Assembly (NCBI RefSeq): GCF_030161255.1
Contig: NZ_BSPX01000007.1
Span: 33,093 to 97,092, forward strand
Length of the DNA: 64,000 nt
Direction: 5' to 3'
Origin: Zoogloea oryzae
GTDB taxonomy: Bacteria > Pseudomonadota > Gammaproteobacteria > Burkholderiales > Rhodocyclaceae
Position numbers and translations under genes: made by a program
Part shown: piece after piece, positions 8,153 through 16,035 of the stretch
Position numbering within the stretch: position 1 is the first letter of the stretch
How the letters are laid out: every line of letters starts with the position of its first letter
Notes under the pieces: model-generated
Told to the model about the DNA's origin: nothing
What the model saw: only the letters and a program-made list of their open reading frames with translations
Database searches by the model: none

Positions 8153-8764
8153 TCAGAGCAGACCGCGCTCGGAGAACGCGAGGGGCGTGGCGTTGCCGGC
8201 CACGATGAAGTGGTCCAGCACACGCACGTCGACAAGGGCGAGTGCCTTCTTCAGCGTGTCGGTGAGGGCGACATCGGCGGTGCTGGGCTCCAGGCTGCCG
8301 GACGGGTGGTTGTGGACGAGGATGACGGCGGCCGCGTTGGCTTCGAGGGCCAGCTTGACCACCTCGCGCGGGTAGACGGACGTCTGCGACAGCGTGCCCC
8401 GGAAAAGCTCGGCGACGTCCAGGACGCGGTGCTGGGCGTCCAGCAGCACCACGGCGAAGACCTCGTGGGGCAGGTCGGCGAAGCGCAGGCGCAGCAGATC
8501 GCGAACCTTCTCGGGGCTGTCGAGGCAGTCGCCCGACTGGACGGTTTCCGCCAGTGCCCGCGTCAGCAACTCCTTGGCTGCACCGAGGATGCGCACGGCG
8601 CGGTAGTCGGCTTCGGTTTCGCAGACCTTCGGCTGGCGGGCGTGGAGGTGGAAGAGGTCGGCGAGGGGGCGACCGGCGAGGGTCTCGGCGGCGACATCAC
8701 CCACCAGCAGCCCGAGCAGGGCCGAAGTGGGGAGGGAGCGAACGGTGACGGTGGGTTCAAACAT
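8153..8764 (-). CDS. RadC-like JAB-domain protein
   Basis: This 203-residue protein is of the RadC/MPN (JAB) family. Residues 1-85 form a helical N-terminal part and 85-203 the JAB domain. The metal-binding signature is intact: HNHPSG followed by SLEPSTAD gives the H-x-H-x7-S-x2-D pattern, with a Glu earlier in the domain. The biochemical role of RadC-like proteins is unsettled. Copies are very common on ICEs and genomic islands, close to integrases and anti-restriction genes, as here. ATG 8764 is preferred, since GGAGG lies 5 bases upstream and longer frames only add arginine-rich noise. A 9-bp hairpin lies directly upstream of the ribosome site. Confidence 0.93.
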   Translation of the reverse strand: MFEPTVTVRSLPTSALLGLLVGDVAAETLAGRPLADLFHLHARQPKVCETEADYRAVRILGAAKELLTRALAETVQSGDCLDSPEKVRDLLRLRFADLPHEVFAVVLLDAQHRVLDVAELFRGTLSQTSVYPREVVKLALEANAAAVILVHNHPSGSLEPSTADVALTDTLKKALALVDVRVLDHFIVAGNATPLAFSERGLL

Positions 8765-8778
8765 GGTGCCTCCAGAAG

Positions 8779-8802
8779 GCCGATGCCCGGGAAGGCATCG
8801 GC
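8779..8802 (-). promoter_or_regulatory. 9-bp hairpin directly upstream of the radC-like gene
   Basis: GCCGATGCC (8779-8787) pairs perfectly with GGCATCGGC (8794-8802). The stem ends 5 bases before the GGAGG ribosome site on the minus strand and lacks a long T-run. It may act on mRNA stability or translation, or mark a weak terminator. Confidence 0.5.
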
Positions 8803-8818
8803 GGCGTGGACGGAAAAA

Positions 8819-8844
8819 GCCCCGGGCACCTTGCGGTGACCGGG
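8819..8844 (-). terminator. intrinsic-type terminator, minus strand
   Basis: CCCGG-G-CACC pairs with GGTG-A-CCGGG around a TTGC loop. On the minus strand GGGGCTTTTT follows. It lies upstream of the radC-like gene and would end transcription coming from the region to the right. Confidence 0.55.
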
Positions 8845-9142
8845 GAGGGCGAGCCTTGCGGATCAAAGAAATGACATGTGTTCGACGCAAGGGGCTCCTG
8901 CGCTTGCGGCAAGAGGGGGCGCGTAGCTGACCTGGGTGATCCAGCCTCCAGTCGTGCCACCGCGCGGCGGGCGTCACCGGGGCATGACGGACGGCAGCGC
9001 GGAGCGGACGAGAGGGCGCCCGTTGGTCGCTGGCCGGTTCTGGCGAGACGCGATGGTTCGTCATCGGTGTGTTCCTGCGCCTTCGACGCCAAAGGACGGC
9101 AGGTGGTCGTGCCGAACGCAATCCCGTGACTGCGGTGCGTGG

Positions 9143-9579
9143 GGCTGCGGGGTCGCGGGGTAGGTGGGGTCAGGGGGCTGGCTCAGCAGCGCCGGCACCC
9201 CTCGGGCGAGGCCAAAAAACCACCCCCCCTAAAGGGGGTGGTTTTTGCCCCGGTGGGGTGACCGTGCGGTCGGGGGAGGGCGAGGCTGCCGGCTCCCCGG
9301 CGAGTCGTCTGGGAAGGCATCCCCTGCGTCACCCAGAAAGCGAAACCCGAAGGCAGCCCCTTGTCACCAGACGGCAGTGCGTCGCGACGCGCTACGCGCT
9401 GCAACCTGGCCTCCGTCGTGAGCTGGCTTGGTCTGCCCCAGGGCTGCTGCTCCAAGGCCCCGTCTCGGGGACGCTAGGCGCTACGGTGGGGCTCGCGACA
9501 GCCGGCGCGGGGGTGGGCGTGCGGGGGTACGACCGGCAGAAGGGGGGGGCGACCCCGCCAGCCCCACGACCCCGCAGCC
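9143..9579. repeat. inverted repeat arms bracketing about 400 bp
   Basis: GGCTGCGGGGTCGCGGGG at 9143-9160 is the reverse complement of 9562-9579 at 17 of 18 positions. The arms are GC-rich, so part of the match could be compositional. Confidence 0.35.
9214..9246. terminator. strong bidirectional terminator
   Basis: An A-run, ACCACCCCCC, a short loop, GGGGGTGGT and a T-run form a near-perfect stem with T-tracts on both strands. Confidence 0.8.
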
Positions 9580-9611
9580 GCCGGCCAGGGGCAGGCCGTA
9601 GCTCCTGCTGC

Positions 9612-9959
9612 TCACCCTGTCGCCAGCGGCGTGTCGGTCCCCGGTTCGGTCAGGATCACGATCCTGGCGCGTCCCGGTGCTGACCAGACGATGACCAGGC
9701 GGTGGGCCTCAAGCAAGCGCAGCGTGTCGCCGGCCGCATCCCGAGACAGCGACCAGCGGGCCATGCTGCGACGGGTCAATGGAACGTCTGGTCGGCCGTG
9801 CATGGCGGAGAGCCAGGCGAGGAGCGCCGCAGTGTGAAGGGCTTTGGAGCGACCCGCGATGCGAGCCGCGGCCTGAAGCCAGTCGTAGCGGATGGGGCCG
9901 GTCGTGTGCCGCGAGGCGGAGACGGTGCGGATGGAGTGGTCGTCAGGAAGGTCGGGCAT
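9612..9959 (-). CDS. small winged-helix DNA-binding protein, copy B
   Basis: This 115-residue paralogue of the protein at 3685-4032 shares its length, domain plan and most of its sequence from residue 20 on: TGPIRYDWLQAAARIAGRSK, WSLSRDAAGDTLRLLE and VWSAPGRARIVILTEPGTD. A helix-turn-helix around residues 60-85 and a beta wing after it suggest sequence-specific DNA binding. The first 18 residues differ from copy A. The upstream region is also shared and carries a perfect 7-bp palindrome at 9987-10003. It is transcribed divergently from the DUF927-type ATPase, so it may regulate that gene. No clear ribosome site is visible. Confidence 0.75.
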   Translation of the reverse strand: MPDLPDDHSIRTVSASRHTTGPIRYDWLQAAARIAGRSKALHTAALLAWLSAMHGRPDVPLTRRSMARWSLSRDAAGDTLRLLEAHRLVIVWSAPGRARIVILTEPGTDTPLATG

Positions 9960-9986
9960 GGTCGAGGTGGCGGGAGGGGGACAATG

Positions 9987-10003
9987 CCCTGTTGGGAACA
10001 GGG
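9987..10003. promoter_or_regulatory. perfect palindrome upstream of winged-helix copy B (candidate operator)
   Basis: CCCTGTTGGGAACAGGG has 7-bp arms and a 3-bp centre, 28 bases upstream of the start at 9959. The same block in front of copy A keeps the CCTGT/ACAGG arms. Confidence 0.5.
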
Positions 10004-10585
10004 GCGGCTGCCAGCCTCCAGGAGGCCCGCAAAGTGTGGGGCGTTGGCAGGGACAAGCCGGTGAGCCCCGGGGCGCCGGATTGCGCCCGGGAAGCGCCTC
10101 TCAGAGGGTTTCGTGACCGTACCGGGCGACACTCGAGGTGCGCAGGGGCATGAAATCGCCGACTTTGAAAGCAATGCTGTGTCGTGATCTTGGCCTCAAG
10201 ATCGTTCAACTTGCAGCCAACGTCGATCATTTTTCAGTTGTTGACGCTGCGTTGGTTTCGTGTTTTTCTATAAAAAGATCGTGGAAACGCGATCTGCTGG
10301 AAGGCCAGCCCAATGCCCGTCGAAGTCCAACTAGAAAGTGCCGCCAGCGGAGTCAAGCACTCCGCCGGAGGTGGCAGGCGAGTACGGTTATGGCCCGCAA
10401 GACGGTGTCCCCGAAGCCCATTGTGGGCGTAGACGGGAGCGAGTCGTTTTCGCTCTTCTACACACCAACAGGTGGTCGGCGACATGACGGTGGCGCAAAA
10501 AATTCCTGAATCACATGGTCCCTGCACCGCTGTGCAGTCAATGGCATGCGCGATGTCGTGCATGCGTGTTTCCAAGGAGTTTTTA
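10004..10585. other. leader/intergenic region upstream of the DUF927-type gene
   Basis: About 580 bases between divergent genes with no supported gene. A hairpin is visible at 10347-10365 (GCGGAGT/ACTCCGC with a 5-base loop, extendable outward). Around 10230-10275 there is an AT-richer patch with TTGACG (10241-10246) and TATAAA (10269-10274), but their 22-base spacing is too long for a confident promoter. Confidence 0.4.
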
Positions 10586-13459
10586 ATGCGTTCATCCATG
10601 TTTGTGCCCCGCCTTTCTGACGTCAGTCCCGAGATTCGTCCTGCCAGCGGTCCGTCCCGTGCGGACACGGAAGGCGGCGGCGCCACGAATGCCGTGAAGC
10701 GTTTTGAGCAGCGTGACGATGCGCTGACGCCCGCCGCTACGCCTCGTGGTGAGTTCGGGACGGGGAGTTACGTCGAGGTCGACGAAGCGCTGTACCAGGC
10801 GCGACTGGCCGTGGCCGATATTTTTACCCGAGCTTCCGCCGGCTACGATGCACGCCCGTGCAAGGGCGAGCCGCCGGAGATTGCCTGCTACCGCCAAGAG
10901 GCGGCGTGGCTCGACAGAAAAGTTAAGGCGTGCCGCGAGGCCGAGCGCGACGATGCGCAGCAGGATGCCGGTCAGGGCATCCTCGACGAAGACATCGAAG
11001 ACGTGCAGGCGGTCGAGAACGAGACACCCGAGTCGGACGACGGCGAGGCACATCAGCCGGGTGAGAAGGTGCTTGGATCGCCTGATCCGGCGTTCGCCGA
11101 CGAGGTGCTCGAATGCGAGATTAAGGCGTGCCGCGAGACAGAGCGCGACGATGTGCAGCAGGATGCCGGTGAGGGCATCCTCGACGAAGACATCGAAGAC
11201 GTGCAGGCGGTCGAGAACGAGACGCCAGAGTCGGACGACGGCGAGGCACATCAGCCGGGTGAGCAGGTGCTTGGGTCGCCTGATCCGGCGTTCGCCGACG
11301 ATGTGTTCGAATGCGAGTGCACGCCTGCGACCCCAGTCGTCGTTGTGCGCCAGCCCGGTGCCAGCCGGAATGAAGCGGACGACATCATCGATGCGTGCCT
11401 CGCGGTGGATGACGAGTTCCTGGCCGTGGTCGGGCTGGGCGAAGACGCCGACGACGAGATCATCGATGCAGCCCTGGGTGCGCTTCACGGGGGCGACGAT
11501 GCGGAAGGCGCCGCGGCGTACCGTGCGCTGGTTCAGTCCGCCCTTGAGGCCCTGAAGGTCGCGGCGCAGCACGAGGCCGAGTGCCTGGCGACACAGGCGG
11601 CCGTGAAAACGTCTCTCCCCGGGTTTCTCCAGGCCTCCGTGTTCGACTCGCCGTGGGTGAAGGCGCGCATTCCGGCAGGATTCGATCTGAAGGCCGATGG
11701 TGTCGTGAAGATTCCGGACGACGACAAGCCGCCCGTCAGACTGACAATGGCGCCGGTCTACGTGGATGGGCTCGTGCGAAGCGGGATCAGTTCGGGGTGG
11801 GCGGTCCGGGTCCGTGCCCTCAACCGGGAAAAAAAGGTGGTCGAGGTGTTCGTGTCGAACGCGGACCTTCAGGGCGGCAAGACGGCCGTCGCAAGCGAAT
11901 TCGCCAATCTCGGCGTGGTCGTGCTGAAGCCTGTGGAGTTCAGCCAGTACCTCATGCTCGCCCAGGCAAGCACCGAACTGCCTTACCTGCTCGGCGTTGA
12001 CAGCATGGGCTTCACGCAAGCGCCCGCCGACGATGGCGGGACGACGCTGTGTTTCGTGCTGCCCGGTGAGACGCTCTACGCCGACAGTGTCACGATGGCC
12101 GAAGACGTGGTCCTGCTGCCGAGGGCGCAGGCGGCGATTCATCGCGCATACCGGTGCCGTGGTTCTCTGGTCGAGTGGCAGGCGCTTGTGGCCCAGACCC
12201 GCGGCAACGCACTGCAGACAGTTGGTCTCGCGCTTGCCTTTGCCGCGCCTCTCCTGCCCTTCGGCAACGTCGAGGACGGCGGTGTGCACATCTACGGTCA
12301 CACGTCCCGGGGAAAAACGATCGTGCTGCAACTCGCTGCAACGGTGTTCGGCAACGGTGCTGCCCGCGTGGATGGGGTCGCAGACCCCGTGCCCACCTTG
12401 GTGCGCTCGTGGCACGGAACCCAGAATGCGGTGGAGGCGATGACCGCCGAGGTCAGCGGCACGCTGGCGATCTTCGACGAGATCGGCGTGCATCGTGGAC
12501 CGGTCTCGCCGTACAGCCAGACTGGCGGGCAGGGAAAGGGGCGTGCGAACAGCGCCGGACGCCTGCAGGAAGGCCAGTCCTGGCGTTCGCTGATCCTGTC
12601 CAGCGGTGAGGTGCCCACTTCGCACCACGTCGAGTCTCACGGCGGAAAGCCGATGATGGGGGGCGAGGCTGCGCGCTTGGTCGATGTGCCGGGAGACGAT
12701 CTGCTGGTCGAGGGCGATGCCCAGGCGATGGAGCTGCTCAAGCGCGCCTGCGGCCGAATCTACGGCACGGCAGGGCCGGCTTTCGTGCGCTGGGTCTTGA
12801 ACCGTTTCGAGGGTGACGCGGCTACGCTCACGGAAACCCTGACCGACGCGGTCGACTCCATGCGCGATGGCTTGTGCGACGAAGCCGTGCAGGCCGGTTA
12901 CAAACTCCAGTCTCCGCACCTCCGGGCGATGCGCCGTCTGGCTCTGGCGGCGGTGGCAGGCCAGTGGGCGGTCGAGGCGGGCGTCCTGCCGCACAGCGCG
13001 GACGAGGTGCTGGATGCCGTTCGTTGTGTGCGGGATGCATGGCTCGGTGCCCAGGTTTTCGCGTCGCAGGCGGACCGCGCCGTAACCAAGGTTCGCGACT
13101 ACGTCAGTTGCTTCCGCGGGGGGATGGCCGACACGGCGGCCTCCCGCGGCCGCCCGATGCTGCCGAGCAACTGCCGCGGCATCCTTCACGACGGTCATGT
13201 CCTGCTGACCAAGAGCAACTTCGAGGATGCATGTGGCGGATTCGATGTCGAGTCGGTCGCGCGTGCGCTGAAGGAGGCAGGCATCCTGCACACCAACGAG
13301 CCGCGGCACTTCACGGTAAAGACCTCGATCGCCGCCTTGGGTATCACCAGCGCGCGTTACTACAAGCTGAGTTTTGAGCGGCTGTTTGGCGCCGACGATG
13401 CGGGCGGGCAGAGCGACGAAGAAGTGGCTGTCGATGCAGATGTCGGCAGTGCGATGTAG
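10586..13459 (+). CDS. DUF927-type helicase-like ATPase with duplicated acidic segment
   Basis: This 957-residue protein has a C-terminal DUF927-like ATPase domain, of the kind found on plasmids, phages and ICEs and thought to be helicase-like in replication or transfer. Walker A is GHTSRGKT (571-578) and Walker B LAIFDE (627-632). The conserved-looking region runs from about 340 to 790, and a small C-terminal domain follows. The N-terminal third is acidic and low in complexity, and contains a 66-residue tandem duplication (nucleotides 10923-11318). ATG 10586 is chosen because AAGGAG lies 6 bases before it; the frame is open to 10472 without such a site. There is no obvious primase domain in the same chain. 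It stands alone, divergent from winged-helix copy B. Confidence 0.82.
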   Translation: MRSSMFVPRLSDVSPEIRPASGPSRADTEGGGATNAVKRFEQRDDALTPAATPRGEFGTGSYVEVDEALYQARLAVADIFTRASAGYDARPCKGEPPEIACYRQEAAWLDRKVKACREAERDDAQQDAGQGILDEDIEDVQAVENETPESDDGEAHQPGEKVLGSPDPAFADEVLECEIKACRETERDDVQQDAGEGILDEDIEDVQAVENETPESDDGEAHQPGEQVLGSPDPAFADDVFECECTPATPVVVVRQPGASRNEADDIIDACLAVDDEFLAVVGLGEDADDEIIDAALGALHGGDDAEGAAAYRALVQSALEALKVAAQHEAECLATQAAVKTSLPGFLQASVFDSPWVKARIPAGFDLKADGVVKIPDDDKPPVRLTMAPVYVDGLVRSGISSGWAVRVRALNREKKVVEVFVSNADLQGGKTAVASEFANLGVVVLKPVEFSQYLMLAQASTELPYLLGVDSMGFTQAPADDGGTTLCFVLPGETLYADSVTMAEDVVLLPRAQAAIHRAYRCRGSLVEWQALVAQTRGNALQTVGLALAFAAPLLPFGNVEDGGVHIYGHTSRGKTIVLQLAATVFGNGAARVDGVADPVPTLVRSWHGTQNAVEAMTAEVSGTLAIFDEIGVHRGPVSPYSQTGGQGKGRANSAGRLQEGQSWRSLILSSGEVPTSHHVESHGGKPMMGGEAARLVDVPGDDLLVEGDAQAMELLKRACGRIYGTAGPAFVRWVLNRFEGDAATLTETLTDAVDSMRDGLCDEAVQAGYKLQSPHLRAMRRLALAAVAGQWAVEAGVLPHSADEVLDAVRCVRDAWLGAQVFASQADRAVTKVRDYVSCFRGGMADTAASRGRPMLPSNCRGILHDGHVLLTKSNFEDACGGFDVESVARALKEAGILHTNEPRHFTVKTSIAALGITSARYYKLSFERLFGADDAGGQSDEEVAVDADVGSAM
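10923..11318 (+). repeat. 198-bp tandem duplication inside the DUF927-type gene
   Basis: Two copies, at 10923-11120 and 11121-11318, encode 66-residue units beginning KACRE and containing GILDEDIEDVQAVENETPES. They differ at only a few positions, so the duplication is recent. The reading frame is kept. Confidence 0.9.
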
Positions 13460-13472
13460 GTTCCGGTGTGTT

Positions 13473-13496
13473 CCCGGCCCGTTTCCCTGGGCCGGG
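13473..13496. terminator. GC-rich hairpin between convergent genes
   Basis: CCCGGCCC (13473-13480) pairs with GGGCCGGG (13489-13496). It lies between the stop codons of the DUF927-type gene and the TPR gene. No T-run is present, so termination is likely but not certain. Confidence 0.5.
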
Positions 13497-13509
13497 CCAC
13501 AGGCACGTG

Positions 13510-15258
13510 TTACTTCTCCAACTTTGCCAACTCCTTCGCGAACCAGCCCGTCCAGTCCTGGTTGGGCAGCAGTCGGCCGGTGTCCTTCAGGCGTTGGAGA
13601 ATCACTTGGCCACGGCGTAGGTAGTCGCGGCGAGCGTCAATGCCAAGCTCCGGGTGAGTGCCCAGGTTGGCGCAAAAGACGGCCACGTCGGTCTGCCACT
13701 GATTGTTGGCCGAGTCGCGGGTGGCCAGGGCCTCGTGGATGGCGAGGCCCTTGCGGAAGGCGTCCAGTGCCCCCGGCCCGTCGCCCTGGGCGCGGAGGAC
13801 GTTGCCGATCTTGTAGTGGCTGACCGACAGGTTGCGTTGCCACTCTGTGTTGGCCGGGTCGCGGGCGGCGAGGGCATTGGCGATAGCGAGGTTCTTGCGG
13901 TAGGCGACCAGCGCCCCCGGCCCGTCGCCCTGGGTGATGAGGCTGTCGCCGATCTTTGCGTGGCTGACCGACAGGTCGTGTTGCCACTCGGTGTTAGCCG
14001 GGTCGAGGGTGGCGAGGGCCTCGGCGATAGCGAGGCCCTTGCGGTAGGGGGCCAGCGCCCCGGGCCCGTCGCCCTGGGCGCGGAGGACGTTGCCGATCCT
14101 GCTGTAGCTGATCGACAGGTCGCGTTGCCACTCGGTGTTGGCCGGGTCGAGAGTGGCGAGGGGCTCCCTGATGGCGAGGCCCTTGCGGTAGGCGTCCAGC
14201 GCCCCCGGCCCGTCGCCCTGGGCGAGGAGGACGTCGCCGATCCTTTCGTGGCTGATCGACAGGTCGCGTTGCCACTCGGTGTTGGCCGGGTCGAGAGTGG
14301 CGAGGGGCTCCCTGATGGCGAGGCCCTTGCGGTAGGCGTCCAGCGCCCCCGGCCCGTCGCCCTGGGCGAGGAGGACGTCGCCGATCTTTTCGTGGCTGAC
14401 CGACAGGGCGCGTTGCCACTCGGTGTTGGCCGGGTCGAGAGTGGCGAGGGCCTCCCTGATGGCGAGGCTCTTGCGGTAGGCCTCCAGCGCCCCCGGCCCG
14501 TCGCCCTGGGCGATCAGGACGATGCCGATCCTTTCGTGACTGGCCGACAGGTCGTGCTGTGCATCGCCGTCCCGTGGGTTGTCGGCGCTGCGCGTCTTGG
14601 CTAAAGTGGCGCCGTGGCGATATGCCTTCAGGGCGGCATCCAGATTTCCAAGGGCGCGCTGCAGGTCGCCGATGTGGTAATAGGTCGAGATGTCGTCGGG
14701 GGCGTGGCGGGCGGCGCGCTCGTAGGCGGCCAAGGCAGCCCGGGCGTCCTGTCCGGACAGCAGGGCACCCTGCTGGCGAGCCAGGGCCGCGGCTTCAAGA
14801 CGTGCTTCGCGGGCCTCGACTTCGCTGCGCTGGGCCCGTTCGGCGGCCGCATGCTCCCGCTCGGCGAGCAGTGCCCCGGCTGGGTGGGCGTCACCTTTTT
14901 CCAGTCCTGCGACTGCGGCTTTGGAAGCAGGCGTTGCGTTGGGCTCCCGGCTCGCGGCAACGGTGGTACGGACTGCCTCTGCCAGTTGGCGCTTTAGGGC
15001 TTCGTTTTCGCGCTTCAGGGCGTCGGCTTCAGCCTGGCTGCGGTTGATCTGGCCTTTGAGAAAATCATCCCCCTTCTGCCGTTTGAGCAATTCGGCGAGC
15101 AGGCGCTGAACTTGGGGGTCGTCGAGGCGAACGGTATTGTGGTCGCCAATGATGTTGATGGCCGTGCCGCCGCCCGTTGCGCTTGCCTTCTGTTGGGCGC
15201 TGGCGCCGGTCGAGATCAGCGCGAGCAGGACCGACAGGAGGATCGAAGTGGCACGCAT
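13510..15258 (-). CDS. exported tetratricopeptide-repeat protein
   Basis: This 582-residue protein has a cleavable-looking signal peptide (MRATSILLSVLLALISTGASA) and is therefore probably periplasmic. After it comes GGTAINIIGDHNTVRL, a motif shared with the small membrane protein upstream. A coiled coil (about 50-100, LKRENEALKRQLAEA) and a long Ala/Glu-rich helical segment follow. TPR-like units then begin, ending in six near-identical 48-residue repeats (consensus core DPANTEWQRDLSISH, AQGDGPGALDAYRKGLAI). TPR arrays bind partner proteins; the partner here is unknown. The start is 5 bases after the stop of the small membrane-protein gene, so the two form an operon. Extreme repeat similarity, especially of two units, indicates recent expansion. 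A sensor role in an element-borne conflict system is conceivable but is inference. Confidence 0.8.
   Translation of the reverse strand: MRATSILLSVLLALISTGASAQQKASATGGGTAINIIGDHNTVRLDDPQVQRLLAELLKRQKGDDFLKGQINRSQAEADALKRENEALKRQLAEAVRTTVAASREPNATPASKAAVAGLEKGDAHPAGALLAEREHAAAERAQRSEVEAREARLEAAALARQQGALLSGQDARAALAAYERAARHAPDDISTYYHIGDLQRALGNLDAALKAYRHGATLAKTRSADNPRDGDAQHDLSASHERIGIVLIAQGDGPGALEAYRKSLAIREALATLDPANTEWQRALSVSHEKIGDVLLAQGDGPGALDAYRKGLAIREPLATLDPANTEWQRDLSISHERIGDVLLAQGDGPGALDAYRKGLAIREPLATLDPANTEWQRDLSISYSRIGNVLRAQGDGPGALAPYRKGLAIAEALATLDPANTEWQHDLSVSHAKIGDSLITQGDGPGALVAYRKNLAIANALAARDPANTEWQRNLSVSHYKIGNVLRAQGDGPGALDAFRKGLAIHEALATRDSANNQWQTDVAVFCANLGTHPELGIDARRDYLRRGQVILQRLKDTGRLLPNQDWTGWFAKELAKLEK
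13717..14580 (-). repeat. six 144-bp tandem repeats encoding TPR units
   Basis: The spacing is exactly 144 bases (48 codons). The units at 14149-14292 and 14293-14436 are almost identical. All contain an ACCGAGTGGCA-type core and GGCGACGGGCCGGG on the coding strand. Confidence 0.9.
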
Positions 15259-15263
15259 GGCGG

Positions 15264-15560
15264 CTAGCGCTTGGCGGGGAGGGAAACGTTGTTTCCATCG
15301 CCCTTGATGTTCACCGCAGTGCCACCGGAGCTGGCTTCAGCGCGCTGAGACGCTTCCGGTACAGAGGGTGGTGGAGCTTGAGCAGGTGTCGGTGTAGGGG
15401 CGGCGGGGTGGCTGGCGGCAGGAGCGGTTGCCGGCAGAACTTCCTTTTTGCCGAGCACACCTAGCTGTACCAGGAGCGCGACGGCTCCGGCGATGCCCGC
15501 GCCCACAAACGCTAGGGTCTTCTGGTTGTCCGTGTTGCTGAGCCATCGCCACAATGCCAT
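15264..15560 (-). CDS. small membrane-anchored protein with GGTAVNIKGDGNNV tail
   Basis: This 98-residue protein starts WRWLSNTDNQKTLAF, then has one membrane helix (about 16-36, AFVGAGIAGAVALLVQLGVL). A Pro/Ala/Thr-rich linker (43-75) and a C-terminal motif GGTAVNIKGDGNNVSL follow. A similar W-LSN-DNQ-plus-helix start is seen in membrane-anchored TPR proteins, so this may be a split-off anchor. The terminal motif recurs near the start of the exported TPR protein encoded 5 bases downstream (GGTAINIIGDHNTVRL), which suggests the two proteins work together or bind the same partner. GGGGAG lies 6 bases before the ATG. The function is unknown. Confidence 0.7.
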   Translation of the reverse strand: MALWRWLSNTDNQKTLAFVGAGIAGAVALLVQLGVLGKKEVLPATAPAASHPAAPTPTPAQAPPPSVPEASQRAEASSGGTAVNIKGDGNNVSLPAKR

Positions 15561-16035
15561 CGGATACTCCCCGGGAGACCTGATCTACTTCAGCTTAGAG
15601 CATGCTAGCACTGTAGCCAAAATGAGTTGTGTGATCCCAAGAGTAAAACGCCGCCCGATGTGTGCGTGGCGGGGGCGAGTCGGCACTGTTGGGGGACTGG
15701 CCCGGTCGTTCTCCGGTTGTCGCCATTGGATTTTTTGGTGTTTGGAAGGCGGATGGGGCCTCTACTCTCGTTCGCGCTGAACGGGATTACCCCGACGACC
15801 GGGAGCCGGAATGCCGGTCTTTCGCCGGAGAACGGGGCGAAAATCGCCTTCCTCGGTGCGTCGAGCCGACTTGGTCGATGCCGCCCGCGGGCAGTAGCGC
15901 TTGGCTTCCCCGGCACGCCCCGGGGATGGGCTTAAGGATGATGGCGATTCCGGCGTGAGCCGGGGAGTGCATCTAGGGCAGGATCGAAACCGGTGCTGAC
16001 GCCGGAGATTGTGCCAATGGCATGTGTGCGTTGTC
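15561..16035. other. terminal stretch of the element upstream of the TPR operon
   Basis: No convincing gene. On the minus strand TACAGT followed by GCTAGC (about 15603-15616) is a plausible -10 region for the TPR operon, but a matching -35 is not clear. Short inverted segments rich in CCGG occur around 15800-15950. The stretch ends at the tRNA-Phe fragment. Confidence 0.4.

Larger units (their letters stand above)
8845..9611. other. long gene-poor stretch inside the element
   Basis: About 770 bases without a convincing gene; open frames here give Arg/Gly/Pro-rich translations. It contains a strong bidirectional terminator (9214-9246) and an 18-base inverted repeat whose arms lie at 9143-9160 and 9562-9579. 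A non-coding function of the element (transfer origin, replication or packaging site) is possible but not shown. Confidence 0.4.

Noticed and set aside
8757..9121. N-terminal extension of the RadC-like protein
   Set aside because: The added residues are Arg/Pro-rich, run through two hairpins, and a proper ribosome site lies at the ATG 8764.
10241..10274. A sigma-70 promoter for the DUF927-type gene (TTGACG and TATAAA)
   Set aside because: The 22-base spacing is too long for a credible promoter; mentioned only as a patch.
10592..13309. A 905-residue open frame on the minus strand opposite the DUF927-type gene
   Set aside because: It is the antisense shadow of a GC-rich gene with strong third-position bias; the translation has no domains and no ribosome site, while the plus frame has Walker motifs.
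13717..14580. A possible CRISPR array, because of regular repeats
   Set aside because: The 144-base repeats are contiguous, in frame and encode TPR units; there are no unique spacers.
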